From Coemansia sp. RSA 1804 (taxonomy: Eukaryota > Kickxellomycota > Kickxellomycetes > Kickxellales > Kickxellaceae), in the NCBI GenBank assembly GCA_027578815.1, contig JANBTH010000154.1:1-30389 (forward strand): 30,389 nt of DNA, in the 5' to 3' direction. A program made the translations under genes and the position numbers. The notes beneath the pieces were generated by a model that made no database searches, was not told the DNA's origin, and saw only the letters and a list, made by a program, of their open reading frames with translations. Below are positions 1 to 8,772 of this stretch, piece by piece; position 1 is the stretch's first letter, and every line of letters starts with the position of its first letter.

Positions 1-468
1 GGGTCCCAGCGCCACGGGATCCGCTGCATCCAGGCGTTTCTGGGCATCGTTATGTGCGCAACCTTCATTGTCATCGTGGTGTTTGCTGGCTCCTTCAGGT
101 CGGTGCGCGCGGAGATGTCGCGCTGCAGTATCGGCTCCTCAGTCATCGTCCTTGCGATGGTCCAGCTGTGGTCCGCCTTCATGTTTGCCAGGACGTTTGT
201 GCCGCTCAGCAACGTGGCCAGAAGCAGCGAGGCGCTGGCTATTGTTCTGAACTACCTGCCGCTTATCATTGCCAGTCTCTCGTACTTGGTTCTGGGCGAG
301 CCGCTGAGCGGAAGAGTCGACCACAACGAGGGCGAGGAGGCCGGCTTTGCCGACATCGAGGCCAGAATTGCTGCGCTTTCCAATACGAAACCCAAGTCGG
401 ATGAAGCCGATGCCAACGCCAACGCCAACGCCAACGCCAACGCCAACGCCAACGCCAACGCTAAGTGA
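1..468 (+). CDS. C-terminal part of a multi-pass membrane protein (5' end outside window)
   Basis: The frame is open from base 1 to the TGA at 466-468, giving about 155 residues. It has two or three strongly hydrophobic segments, then a hydrophilic C-terminal tail. The pattern R-H-G-I-R-C-I-x-A-F-L-G-I, then S-A-F-M-F-A-R-T-F-V, then E-A-L-A-I-V-L-N-Y-L-P-L, then L-G-E-P-L-S-G matches the last half of the complete protein at 24634-25581 block for block, so the two are paralogues. That paralogue has about seven membrane segments; a distant RTA1-like relationship is possible but unproven. The tail ends in eight Ala-Asn dipeptides from a hexanucleotide repeat, which the paralogue lacks. Function is not recognised. 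It converges with the kinase gene downstream, with 107 bp between the stop codons. Confidence 0.75.
   Translation, partial: GSQRHGIRCIQAFLGIVMCATFIVIVVFAGSFRSVRAEMSRCSIGSSVIVLAMVQLWSAFMFARTFVPLSNVARSSEALAIVLNYLPLIIASLSYLVLGEPLSGRVDHNEGEEAGFADIEARIAALSNTKPKSDEADANANANANANANANANAK
412..459 (+). repeat. GCCAAC hexanucleotide tandem repeat (8 copies)
   Basis: Eight perfect copies of GCCAAC run in frame at the 3' end of the membrane protein gene, followed by GCT AAG TGA. They encode (Ala-Asn)8. All copies use the same codons, which points to recent slippage expansion rather than old selected sequence. Confidence 0.95.
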
Positions 469-575
469 TAAAATGACTGTTTTCTTTACCCACATCTCTA
501 CCAATAATTCCTAATGCTTGTCCAAAAAAAACCTTCGCGCGTGTTTATTTCAGTGTCCATGGATGCATAAAGTTA

Positions 576-3500
576 TCAGATGCTCATATCAACAATTCTC
601 TCCAGCTCCCGCACACGCAGCCCCAGCTCCTCGTTGCGCTGGTTCGCGACGCGCAGCTGCTGTCTCAGCATGGTGACCTCGCGCTTGAGCTGGGCGGACT
701 CAAGCGTGGGCACGTCAATGAGGTCAAAGGCCAGGATCTCCTTTGCCGACGGACGCTTGGTCGGGTCGGCATCCATGAGCTGCAGAATAAGCGCCGCCTC
801 CTTGGGCCACATCTGGAGAAACTGCGGCGGAAACACCCCGCGTCTCAAGTCCCTTATCACAGCTATGCGCTCCATGGCCGTGGCAAACGGATAGTACAGC
901 TCAAAGAATATGATCCCAAGCGAGTAGATGTCCGCCTTTTCGCTGTAGTCCGTGGCCTTGTCCGACAGCTGCTCCGGTGCCGCATACGTGATGGTTCCCA
1001 CGTTCGATGTCCGCCGAGTGTCCCACCAACAGTCGGCGCTTCCAGCTGCCGTAGCCGCCTGCTGCTGCTGCTGCTGCTGCTGCTTCTTGCTCTGGCTGTT
1101 CTTGTTGCTCTCGCTCGGGGTCGAGGAAGCACTGCTGTTGTTACTGCTACTGCCGCTGCTGCTTTGTCTCGTGGATGCTCCTCGGGAGTTGCCAATGAAC
1201 GCATACTCGTCCCCGCTTGTGCGGATCCCAAGCGTCGCCTTTGTGGCCAGCCCAAAGTCGCCAATCCGTGGGATAAACGACACTGCAGGCGGCAGCATAG
1301 GCGACATGTACGCCGTAGACGGCTTCTTCCGAACCGACAATGGTGGGTTTCCTCCTCCAGCTTCCCCCTTGTCGCCCACATTACCATCGGTGTCGCTGTC
1401 GCTGCCATCGCTGGCACATCTTGCCTTGTCGCCGAATCCATTCCCGTGCGCAGTGCCATCGATGCTGCGGTGAGCCAGAATGGACTCAAATATAGAGTCC
1501 CAGTCCACTTTGCGCGTCTCCATCGCCGGCACATCGCCCGCTCCAGCTCCATCGGTACTGTCCAGAAGAGGGTCGCCAGGCACCATCGAGACAGGCGCAC
1601 TGGTCGTCGAGTTGCGCTCATCGTACTCACTCGTTGCCGCCACGCCAATCCTCTCCTTCAGATTGCCTCCGTCAACTGCGTCCCAGACATCCGAATGCAC
1701 ACTGACAAGCCCACCACTGCCGCCCGCATGCATCACCCGCGAGAGCGGATGGGCTGAAGACAACCCAGGCTGCTGCGACTGTTGGTAGGCCCGAGCAGCG
1801 GAGGCGTCAGGACGACCAATACCGCTGCCGCCACGACTGATTGGATTGCCACCGCTGTCAGAGTACACAATGTCCAGAAACACGTTCGCGCCCTTCAGAT
1901 CTCGGTGGATCACGCCCCTGTTGTGAAAGTACTTTACGCCCTCGACAATTGCCCGGAACAGCCGGATATTCATGACGGGATCGATCAGCAGATCGTGCTC
2001 GCGCTTCGCCGCGCACCAGTCGGCAGCAGGGTCAGGGATTGACGCCGATGCACGGTAATCGCCATCCGCAGGGCGTTTCTCCAGGGGTGCGCTGGCATTT
2101 GCACTGGCCTGACGGCTGGCTATCCGCTCATTCCGCTGCATCAGAAACTCCTGCAGTGTAGTCTGGCACAACTGCATCTGCACAAACAGCGACGTCTCCG
2201 CCACTAATGTCTGTCCGCTATCTGACATTCCAGGAATCGCCATCCCTTGGCTTGGCAGCGACCGGGCCTGCTGTCCCGCAGACGCAAACGACCCATCGTC
2301 GTATAGACCTTGTGGCGATCTGCTAATCTTCCTGACGTAGTTCCTGGCACCATACTCGTCATCGATATACGTGCCACCCACAACGTGCACAGACTTGCGT
2401 CGCGCATGGCCTCTGTTTCCGTTAGTCGTCGCACCCTTTTGTTCATCATCATTATTCTGCTCTCCTGGGCATGAATTCGTGCCGCAGACTGTTGTGCTCG
2501 GACACGATACGCTTCCGGTTTTGTCCTCCAGCTTCATATCGCCAGCTTCCTCCTTATTACCGTCATCGGGTGCCATCTCACCGTCGTCGTCGTCATCATC
2601 ATCATGGGAATCGCTAAAATCTCCACCAGCTACAAACACAACATCATTGTCAGTATCGTTACCACCAAAGTCAACAAACGATATCTGGCAGCTGCTCCCA
2701 CTACTGCCACTACTGATATCGCCGTTGTCGTCCTGGAATCCGGGGTCGCGTTCGCCAGTATCGAATCCAACATTCTCATCGTCAATGGCAATGTCCTGGT
2801 AATTGGCAGTCCGCCACAAACTGTACCCACTAGTCTCGTCCAGACTCTCAAGCGCACTATCCTCCACAGGCTGCGTCTTTTGCTCCTCCCCATCGCCAGT
2901 AAGCGACATCTCAAAGCACCCGTCCTGCTGCTGCTGCTCAGCCAGACAAAACGACACCTCGTCATCGGACGACAGCGCAAAAGAGCTGTTGTCATCCGTC
3001 ATATGGTCGGCAGCAATAGTAGTCGCGTGACGATGACGGAAGCCCTGGTGCTGGCTCTGTTGCGAAATGGCAGACGATTGAGGAAGCGGGGGAGGAGAAG
3101 CGACTATTCCCAGAATACCGTTCCCACTGTCCTTTGAGTTGTAAGAGGTCCGCTTGCGCAGCTTGGTAACCTCGATCCAGCTGCTGTAGTAGCGAACAAT
3201 GTTCGGGTGGTCAAGATGCGCCAGGGTCTTGATCTCCCTCAATGTCTTCTCCGCCGTAATCTCGCCCTTGATTTTAATCTGCTTGACCGCGTACCTACGA
3301 GCATCAAGCTTATTGCGAACCTCGTAGACCTTGCCAAACCCGCCCTTGCCCAGACATTGCAGCTGAATAAAGTCGTCGTGGTACCGCGAGCGCTGCATAT
3401 CGATGATCATGCTTTCAAAGGTAGTGGGTGCGCTGCTGTTCGCACTCACACTGGCGTTGGGTCCGTAGGCCTGGAGACTGCCTCCCTGGTGCGCGCTATG

Positions 3501-4613
3501 CTGGTGGTATGTGCGCGGATAGCTGTGTTTGTATGACAATGATCTGGGTGCGTGCGACGTAGACGGGTTGCCAAAGTTCGAAACAGTGTTGCGACGGGAT
3601 TTTGCCCTCTGTGGCATTATAGGAACACCGGTGGCAGCAGCAGCAGAGGGCTGGTGGCCAGCCACGCACCGATCGGCCACACCGACCGATTCCCGACGCT
3701 GCATCCTGACTCTCTCAAAGACGTCATCCGTCTGGTCAGGCTCCGCGTCCTGGTCACTAGCGCTCCAGCCACCATCCGAGGAATCCAGTTGATCTGGACC
3801 CAGCGATTCGCTGGACTCATCAGCAACACCGGCCATCAGTGACCTAATTCCAGTCTCGATATCATGTTGCTTGTACATGTCCAGCGACGCCTGCGCCTTG
3901 GCCACGAGCTGTCTGAATGCATCCGAATAGGTAGCGCGGATCGAGGACATTTCATCAACATACTCCTTCCCAATAATGCCCATCGAGTAGAGAGTGCGGC
4001 AGATGGCAAAGAACAGCCGCCGGTTCCGCAGTGGATCGTCGTCATATGTTCTGCAGTAGCTCTCGAGGAGCGACACAAACAGGATCCGACTCTGGTGGTC
4101 GCGACCCATGATCCCCGGGATGCCGACCTGCGACCGGCCGCCTGGCTGGTGGAGAAGAAGATGCGGGGCAGGCACAAGCATCGCGTTCCAATCGTCACGC
4201 ATCGGCTCACTGGTGCCAGTATCGCTGCCGGGCGCTTGCGTGGGGATGCGGTTGTGCACCACCAGCTGCGACTGTCCGTCTGATACTTCTTCGAGACTGG
4301 CGTGCATGCTAGCTGAGTCGGAGCCAGGCGTCGGGTTTGCCGCGCATGGCGGAACGGTGGCCCAGAAGCGGTGCTGCGATGGTTCTTCGGGAGCTGCAGT
4401 GAACCCGTTTTCCCCGCTGGCGCTGGTGTTGCCGCTCTCGCTCCAACTATTGAAATCGTCCGTCTTAGCAGCAGACGACTGGCTCCTGCTGCTCGCTACT
4501 CGACTATGAGGCCCAGAGGACGAATCAATGTGCTGCGGATCGGCTATTTGTGTCGAGGAATGCAAACTGGCATTGCGGTGTGCGGAGGAGAAGGGGCTGC
4601 TGTGGTTGGGCAT
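576..4613 (-). CDS. HRI-like eIF2alpha kinase with large kinase inserts
   Basis: Serine/threonine kinase of 1345 aa, predicted to phosphorylate eIF2alpha and damp translation under stress. An N-terminal block at about 176-240 (L-F-V-S-L-L-E, then D-P-L-R-N-R-R-L-F, then M-G-I-I) resembles the regulatory region of animal HRI (EIF2AK1) and fission yeast Hri1/Hri2. The kinase core has the glycine loop GKGGFGKVYE near 422, Y-A-V-K with the ATP lysine, HRDLKGANVF near 900, DFGLA near 1119 and YAAPEQ near 1210. It is interrupted by three insertions: about 330 aa of acidic low complexity between the N-lobe strands and the hinge (usual for eIF2 kinases), about 200 aa between catalytic loop and DFG, and about 70 extra aa with polyQ in the activation segment. 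A coiled coil ends the protein (about 1300-1345), as in HRI. Starts at ATG 4611-4613; no intron needed. HRI is preferred over GCN2 (no RWD or HisRS) and PERK (no signal peptide). Confidence 0.88.
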   Translation of the reverse strand: MPNHSSPFSSAHRNASLHSSTQIADPQHIDSSSGPHSRVASSRSQSSAAKTDDFNSWSESGNTSASGENGFTAAPEEPSQHRFWATVPPCAANPTPGSDSASMHASLEEVSDGQSQLVVHNRIPTQAPGSDTGTSEPMRDDWNAMLVPAPHLLLHQPGGRSQVGIPGIMGRDHQSRILFVSLLESYCRTYDDDPLRNRRLFFAICRTLYSMGIIGKEYVDEMSSIRATYSDAFRQLVAKAQASLDMYKQHDIETGIRSLMAGVADESSESLGPDQLDSSDGGWSASDQDAEPDQTDDVFERVRMQRRESVGVADRCVAGHQPSAAAATGVPIMPQRAKSRRNTVSNFGNPSTSHAPRSLSYKHSYPRTYHQHSAHQGGSLQAYGPNASVSANSSAPTTFESMIIDMQRSRYHDDFIQLQCLGKGGFGKVYEVRNKLDARRYAVKQIKIKGEITAEKTLREIKTLAHLDHPNIVRYYSSWIEVTKLRKRTSYNSKDSGNGILGIVASPPPLPQSSAISQQSQHQGFRHRHATTIAADHMTDDNSSFALSSDDEVSFCLAEQQQQDGCFEMSLTGDGEEQKTQPVEDSALESLDETSGYSLWRTANYQDIAIDDENVGFDTGERDPGFQDDNGDISSGSSGSSCQISFVDFGGNDTDNDVVFVAGGDFSDSHDDDDDDDGEMAPDDGNKEEAGDMKLEDKTGSVSCPSTTVCGTNSCPGEQNNDDEQKGATTNGNRGHARRKSVHVVGGTYIDDEYGARNYVRKISRSPQGLYDDGSFASAGQQARSLPSQGMAIPGMSDSGQTLVAETSLFVQMQLCQTTLQEFLMQRNERIASRQASANASAPLEKRPADGDYRASASIPDPAADWCAAKREHDLLIDPVMNIRLFRAIVEGVKYFHNRGVIHRDLKGANVFLDIVYSDSGGNPISRGGSGIGRPDASAARAYQQSQQPGLSSAHPLSRVMHAGGSGGLVSVHSDVWDAVDGGNLKERIGVAATSEYDERNSTTSAPVSMVPGDPLLDSTDGAGAGDVPAMETRKVDWDSIFESILAHRSIDGTAHGNGFGDKARCASDGSDSDTDGNVGDKGEAGGGNPPLSVRKKPSTAYMSPMLPPAVSFIPRIGDFGLATKATLGIRTSGDEYAFIGNSRGASTRQSSSGSSSNNSSASSTPSESNKNSQSKKQQQQQQQQAATAAGSADCWWDTRRTSNVGTITYAAPEQLSDKATDYSEKADIYSLGIIFFELYYPFATAMERIAVIRDLRRGVFPPQFLQMWPKEAALILQLMDADPTKRPSAKEILAFDLIDVPTLESAQLKREVTMLRQQLRVANQRNEELGLRVRELERIVDMSI
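1059..1082 (+). repeat. CTG/CAG trinucleotide run (8 copies) encoding polyQ
   Basis: Eight CTG triplets on the plus strand, read as CAG on the minus strand. They encode eight glutamines inside the activation-segment insertion of the HRI-like kinase. Slippage-prone, so length variation between strains is expected. Confidence 0.9.
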
Positions 4614-5931
4614 AGAGCCGATATGCGTGTAATGTTAGCTAAAGGAGATATGTGAGGGTGTAACAGTTGAATGAGATACGGAAAATTAGAAGTTAGTATC
4701 GAGGCTGAGAAAAGCAAGACAGGAAGAACACGACTGGTGCATTCATTAGCGGAGTAAGGAATACTGTGATCAGTTAGAATGCTAGAGATATAATGGAGAG
4801 AAAACAAAAGAGCAAAACGAGACCGTTTATAACCGAGTATTTCAGTCTGGGCTGGAACATGCCAGAAAAAGCAGTGAGAGGGGGAAAAAAAGTCAACATG
4901 AAAAAAAGAACCATGAAGAACAATGGAGCAATCATCATCACCTTCTAGCTTGTTTCTCGGCCCGTGTGGCAAGGCTAAATAGGGAGATTATTAGTGCATT
5001 CTTACCTCTAATCCCAAAGATAAATACGGTTGTTGTTTAAAAGACAATGGATGTTTCTTTTTGCTGCGGTTTCAGTTGTGACGCAGAGTTGATGTAGAGG
5101 AAAACGGTATTTTGCTGGCGTTGACGCTTTTACTTGTTCGTGCACTAGTGATGCACAAACCCCTCGCTTTTGAAACAGAAAAAAGTTTGTGGTCCAAGTG
5201 AGTAACTTTACGAGCCGATGCTGACTCACAATATGTAAAAGGTGATAAAGAAGATGCACAAAACCAGTCCCACTTTAACAGGCAGAATGTCTTGCTATAT
5301 TTTTAGGCTATTTATCTATTTAGGTTGTTGTTGCTATTGTTGATGTTTTTTGTTGTACACTGAAATAATATACAGAAGTGGGCGCGGATGCAAATGTGCT
5401 ATAAATTGAGTAGAATTGTACAAATAAAGAAGGGACCAGAAAGGAAGAGCGAGTGATGGCTGGGTCAGTACAAATGTAAAAAAAGCTTTTTCGGCAGGAT
5501 TGAAATAAAGAAGGATTGAAGAAATGCGTCTAATCCTCCACGTCAATACAAAATTTTTTCCCTTCTTTCCCTTTTCCACTGCTACTGGAAAAAAGGGGAA
5601 AGACGCTGACTTTGGCAAAAGGAGATTTAATACTACGTCACCACACCTTTTTCGCACTTTATGTCTCCACAGCCTGAACAGAACGGGGGAAAAAAGAGAG
5701 TAATTTATTGATTGATCCACGTGATGGGAGGAATTTTTGTAGTCTGTTAGTTGTGTGGGAAGAACGTGGAATTTTTCTGCAGCTTTTTGAAAAAGCCGAA
5801 ATGGACACATGTCCTGCAGTTGGTCTCGAACGAGGAAAAAGCGTGATCGTCGCATTTTTATATCTGAATACTTCATTCCGGAAAAGCATGTGCCGCTCAC
5901 ACCGAATCGTCCTACTGTATTCACAGCTTTC
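4614..5931. other. Intergenic region, 1.3 kb, no supported gene
   Basis: Lies upstream of the HRI-like kinase and downstream of the protease, both on the minus strand. Frames of up to 196 codons on the minus strand begin at non-ATG codons, have no recognisable motif and are rich in residues produced by AT-rich DNA. I read it as the kinase promoter and 5' UTR (nearer 4614) plus the protease 3' UTR. No tRNA-like A/B boxes were seen. Confidence 0.6.
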
Positions 5932-7182
5932 TTACCACGCGTGGTCGGCGTACGGAGAACTCTGTGCGGCGGCGACGGTCACCGTGACTTGGCTGTAGTA
6001 GTCGTGGTGCTTGTGCTTGTGGTGCTTGTGCTTGTGGTGCTTGTGATGGTGTTTGTGCTCGGGCTCTTCGTACGCTTCGCTGGATTCGTCGTCATAGCCG
6101 GCGGCGCTGCCGTGGTCATCAGCATCCGCGTCAGAGTAGTTGTAGTAGTAATCGCCGTCGCCATCGTCGTCGGGGCGGCTGCTAGAGTAATGTGTTCCGG
6201 CATACGTGTCGCCACGAGGCTCTTCTGCACGACGGGGGTCTCCGTTGTGGAGCAGCCTGCGACGCAGAACATCGCCAACGATGCTGTCAATGAAGGTCCG
6301 GTAGTAGGAAACATGCGTGTACACGGCAAACCCGTCATCAAGAGCACAGGTCGGGTTGCCCTGCAGGTTGGCGCCATAGCTGGTCAGTCCAGCCAGGAAC
6401 CGCTTGCCCTCGGAGAGGATAAACACGCCGGTCCCTGAGTCGCCCTGGCACGTGTCGTCGCCTGGATGCAGGGCGTTTTCGGTGCAGATCTGGGGCCCAT
6501 TGCTGGACGTGTATCCGGGAATGAACTTGCTGCAATTGGCCTGCGACCCAACAACAATCTGCGTATCCAGCAGTCTGTCCGGCAATCCGCCGTTTGGCGC
6601 TCCGGCTCCGCCATCAGTAACCGTCAGCCCCCACCCAACCGCCGTGAGCTGCGCGCCCTGTGCTAGACTGCCGCTGTAAATGGGTGCCACATTCACCGAC
6701 TGTCCAAGCTCCACGGGCTCGATGCTGACGATTGCGATGTCGTTGACCGTTTCGTTCGGATCGAAGCTGGGATTCACATCCACACGCTGCGCAGTCACGA
6801 TCGTCTGGCTCGACCGGCTGTTGCTTCCATACCCCACGCGGATACTTTGCGCATTGACCACCTTGCCCTGCGTGAAATCGTACACGCAATGCGCGGCTGT
6901 CACAATGGCGCTGCTGGTTATCAGCGTGCCGCCGCACAGTCCGACGCCGTCGCTGGTGATTATCTGGAGCGTTACCGCCGACGGGTACTCGCCTGGCGCG
7001 GATTCCGTGCCTCCGATTATTCGCTCGTTGGATGGTCCTCCATGCTCGCCGCTCTTGGCCTTGACCTTTGCTTTGCCGTGCGCTGGAATTGCTGATCCAT
7101 ATGTGCCCGCCGACAAGGCCAGCAGTACTGCTGCCAGCGGAATAACCACTGTTGTAAACGACGTGGGTCTCAGTAGACGCAT
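5932..7182 (-). CDS. Secreted trypsin-like serine protease (S1) with His/Lys-rich tail
   Basis: Protein of 416 aa from ATG 7180-7182. Residues 1 to about 31 form a signal peptide, followed by a basic propeptide and an activation site R54|I55-I-G-G. The chymotrypsin-fold domain spans 55 to about 302. The catalytic triad is visible: H98 in TAAHC, D148 in NDIAIV, S249 in GDSGTG. D243, six residues before the serine, corresponds to the S1-pocket aspartate, so cleavage after Lys/Arg is expected. The usual GDSGGP is GDSGTG here. Beyond the protease domain, about 110 extra residues form an Arg-rich link, an Asp/Tyr-rich acidic segment (about 337-375) and a His/Lys block (376-393, with 12 His and 5 Lys). 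This tail is not part of standard S1 enzymes and may bind metal or cell wall; that is inference. Secreted digestive or pathogenic trypsins are common in fungi. Confidence 0.93.
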   Translation of the reverse strand: MRLLRPTSFTTVVIPLAAVLLALSAGTYGSAIPAHGKAKVKAKSGEHGGPSNERIIGGTESAPGEYPSAVTLQIITSDGVGLCGGTLITSSAIVTAAHCVYDFTQGKVVNAQSIRVGYGSNSRSSQTIVTAQRVDVNPSFDPNETVNDIAIVSIEPVELGQSVNVAPIYSGSLAQGAQLTAVGWGLTVTDGGAGAPNGGLPDRLLDTQIVVGSQANCSKFIPGYTSSNGPQICTENALHPGDDTCQGDSGTGVFILSEGKRFLAGLTSYGANLQGNPTCALDDGFAVYTHVSYYRTFIDSIVGDVLRRRLLHNGDPRRAEEPRGDTYAGTHYSSSRPDDDGDGDYYYNYSDADADDHGSAAGYDDESSEAYEEPEHKHHHKHHKHKHHKHKHHDYYSQVTVTVAAAQSSPYADHAW

Positions 7183-8772
7183 TCTGGCTGTATTTCTACT
7201 CTTGTTTTTTCAAGTTTGGCCGTGTGGGTATATCGGTGGATTGATTAATTGGGAAGCGGGGGGGAGTTATTCGAGTGCTGGAATCGTCGCAAGGCAAGCA
7301 GATTAGTGGGTGGTAGAAAACAAGTGGAATGTTTTGCGAATACTCGACAGGTTTCTCGAATGGTAAAAGAAAGGTCACAAAGCGTTACTTTTCAACAAAT
7401 TCCATTATCTATTCCGGCTATAAAGATATTCTATGAAGAGCAAGCGCATCAATACGTGTTTTAAAAAACTATCGACATTGCTGGCTATCAATATCCATAT
7501 AATGCCCTAGACGACCGCCATGTCTCTGCTTGCATAAGTGGTCCAAGTCACTGCCACTAAAGGGGTCGGTGAAACCGCATAATTAAAGTCCATACATTTA
7601 TTTTCTCTTCACAAAAAATCATTTTATTGCAAAAGAGGTTCCAAGGTTCTGGAACCTGGCGAGTTTCATATATAACGCTATAAATCAAATGCTGATTTAT
7701 AAATGACAGCCTTTATTATCAATTCCCTTGTTATATGCAGGATTGGCTTACTACATTGTGAGACAACACAGAGCATAAACCGACCTCACCATTCAATTAG
7801 CACTGCTGGAATATGGCTTGCTCTTTTATCATCTTTTTAAAACAGCTGTTCTGAAACACACGTATGTGTTTATTTTTACAGATATATACGATTTTTACAA
7901 GCGTAATATCCCTATGCTGACTTTTATCTCTTATTTATTTAGCAATTAGTCTGCTTCTATTGTAATATGCGTATGTAGCAGCATGTTTTCCAGGCCATCA
8001 CATCCTTGAATGTTTATTTACCAATACATTACAATTAGAGATGCACATACACAGAGCAAAAACTTTTTATAATTAAATAACAGCTGATGGTCCATATAGG
8101 TTTACATTAAAAGCTGCAGTTTTAAATTATACAAACCAAAATATGGCGTATAGGTGTAAGATAAGAGCTATATATTGACTCTTGACAAGCACGCAGACTT
8201 GCTTACAAGTAGATTACTCCTTTTGCTTACTTTGTAAATGTTTATCCATTTATACAACATTAAAATATTAATAAACAGACCCCGTGGCATCAATTTGAAT
8301 AAAATATCATATTACCATGCTGGTCATTTTCTTTCTTTTTTCTTTTGTCTTCTTTCTGTCAAGGGTTTCTGGATTATCATAATGTGACCATATCATTGTA
8401 CAAAGATAATAATGGTATTATTCATTTCTTGTAATAGTATTATTTCAAATGTATGTCTGTCCATCCAGTAATTTGTTTATCCATATAACCATTCACACAA
8501 TGTTATTCAGATAAAAATTTGGATTCGGACAATTGACACCTGCCATCAATTTCTTTATAATAATTTTTCTTTTACGCCTTTTCTATTATTCTTGTTTAAT
8601 GTCCCTATAAAGCTCTAGCCATTTAAGTTTTTTTATGTTTTGCATTCCTTTTTTTCTTTGACATAAAAGTTCTTATTAATCTTAATATTGTACCCTTTTA
8701 GTAATTTGGCTTTATATATTTTATTTTTTAAGATTAACTTGGATATTCAACAAACACAGCAAAACATTGACA
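7183..8772. other. AT-rich intergenic region, 1.6 kb, no gene seen
   Basis: Lies between the divergent protease and the CaaX-type gene. From about 7440 to 8766 it is strongly AT-rich with many stop codons in all frames, and no frame of useful length was found. The 5' regions of both genes must lie here. A small hairpin with heat-shock-element-like spacing sits at 7636-7657. A short less AT-rich piece at about 7500-7590 carries no tRNA or other RNA signature I can recognise. Confidence 0.65.
7636..7657. promoter_or_regulatory. Perfect 8-bp hairpin, possible heat-shock element
   Basis: AGGTTCCA (7636-7643), a six-base loop AGGTTC, then TGGAACCT (7650-7657) form a perfect 8-bp stem. The loop repeats the first six bases of the stem. 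On the minus strand the order is TTC-nn-GAA-nn-TTG, close to a three-unit heat-shock element. It lies about 450 bp upstream of the protease start. No expression evidence; the match may be chance. Confidence 0.25.

Noticed and set aside
863..1757. Overlapping long frames on both strands within the kinase gene
   Set aside because: They are shifted readings of the HRI-like coding sequence (Ser/Arg-rich low complexity) and contain no motif.
4544..4972. Minus-strand 142-codon frame overlapping the kinase start
   Set aside because: Begins at TTG, overlaps the true N terminus in another frame, no homology signal.
5334..5924. Minus-strand 196-codon frame downstream of the protease
   Set aside because: Starts at GTG, composition typical of AT-rich noncoding DNA, no recognisable domain; more likely 3' UTR.
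8631..8641. Match to the budding-yeast ARS consensus (TTTTATGTTTT)
   Set aside because: The 11-base pattern is expected by chance in AT-rich DNA, and the organism is not a budding yeast.
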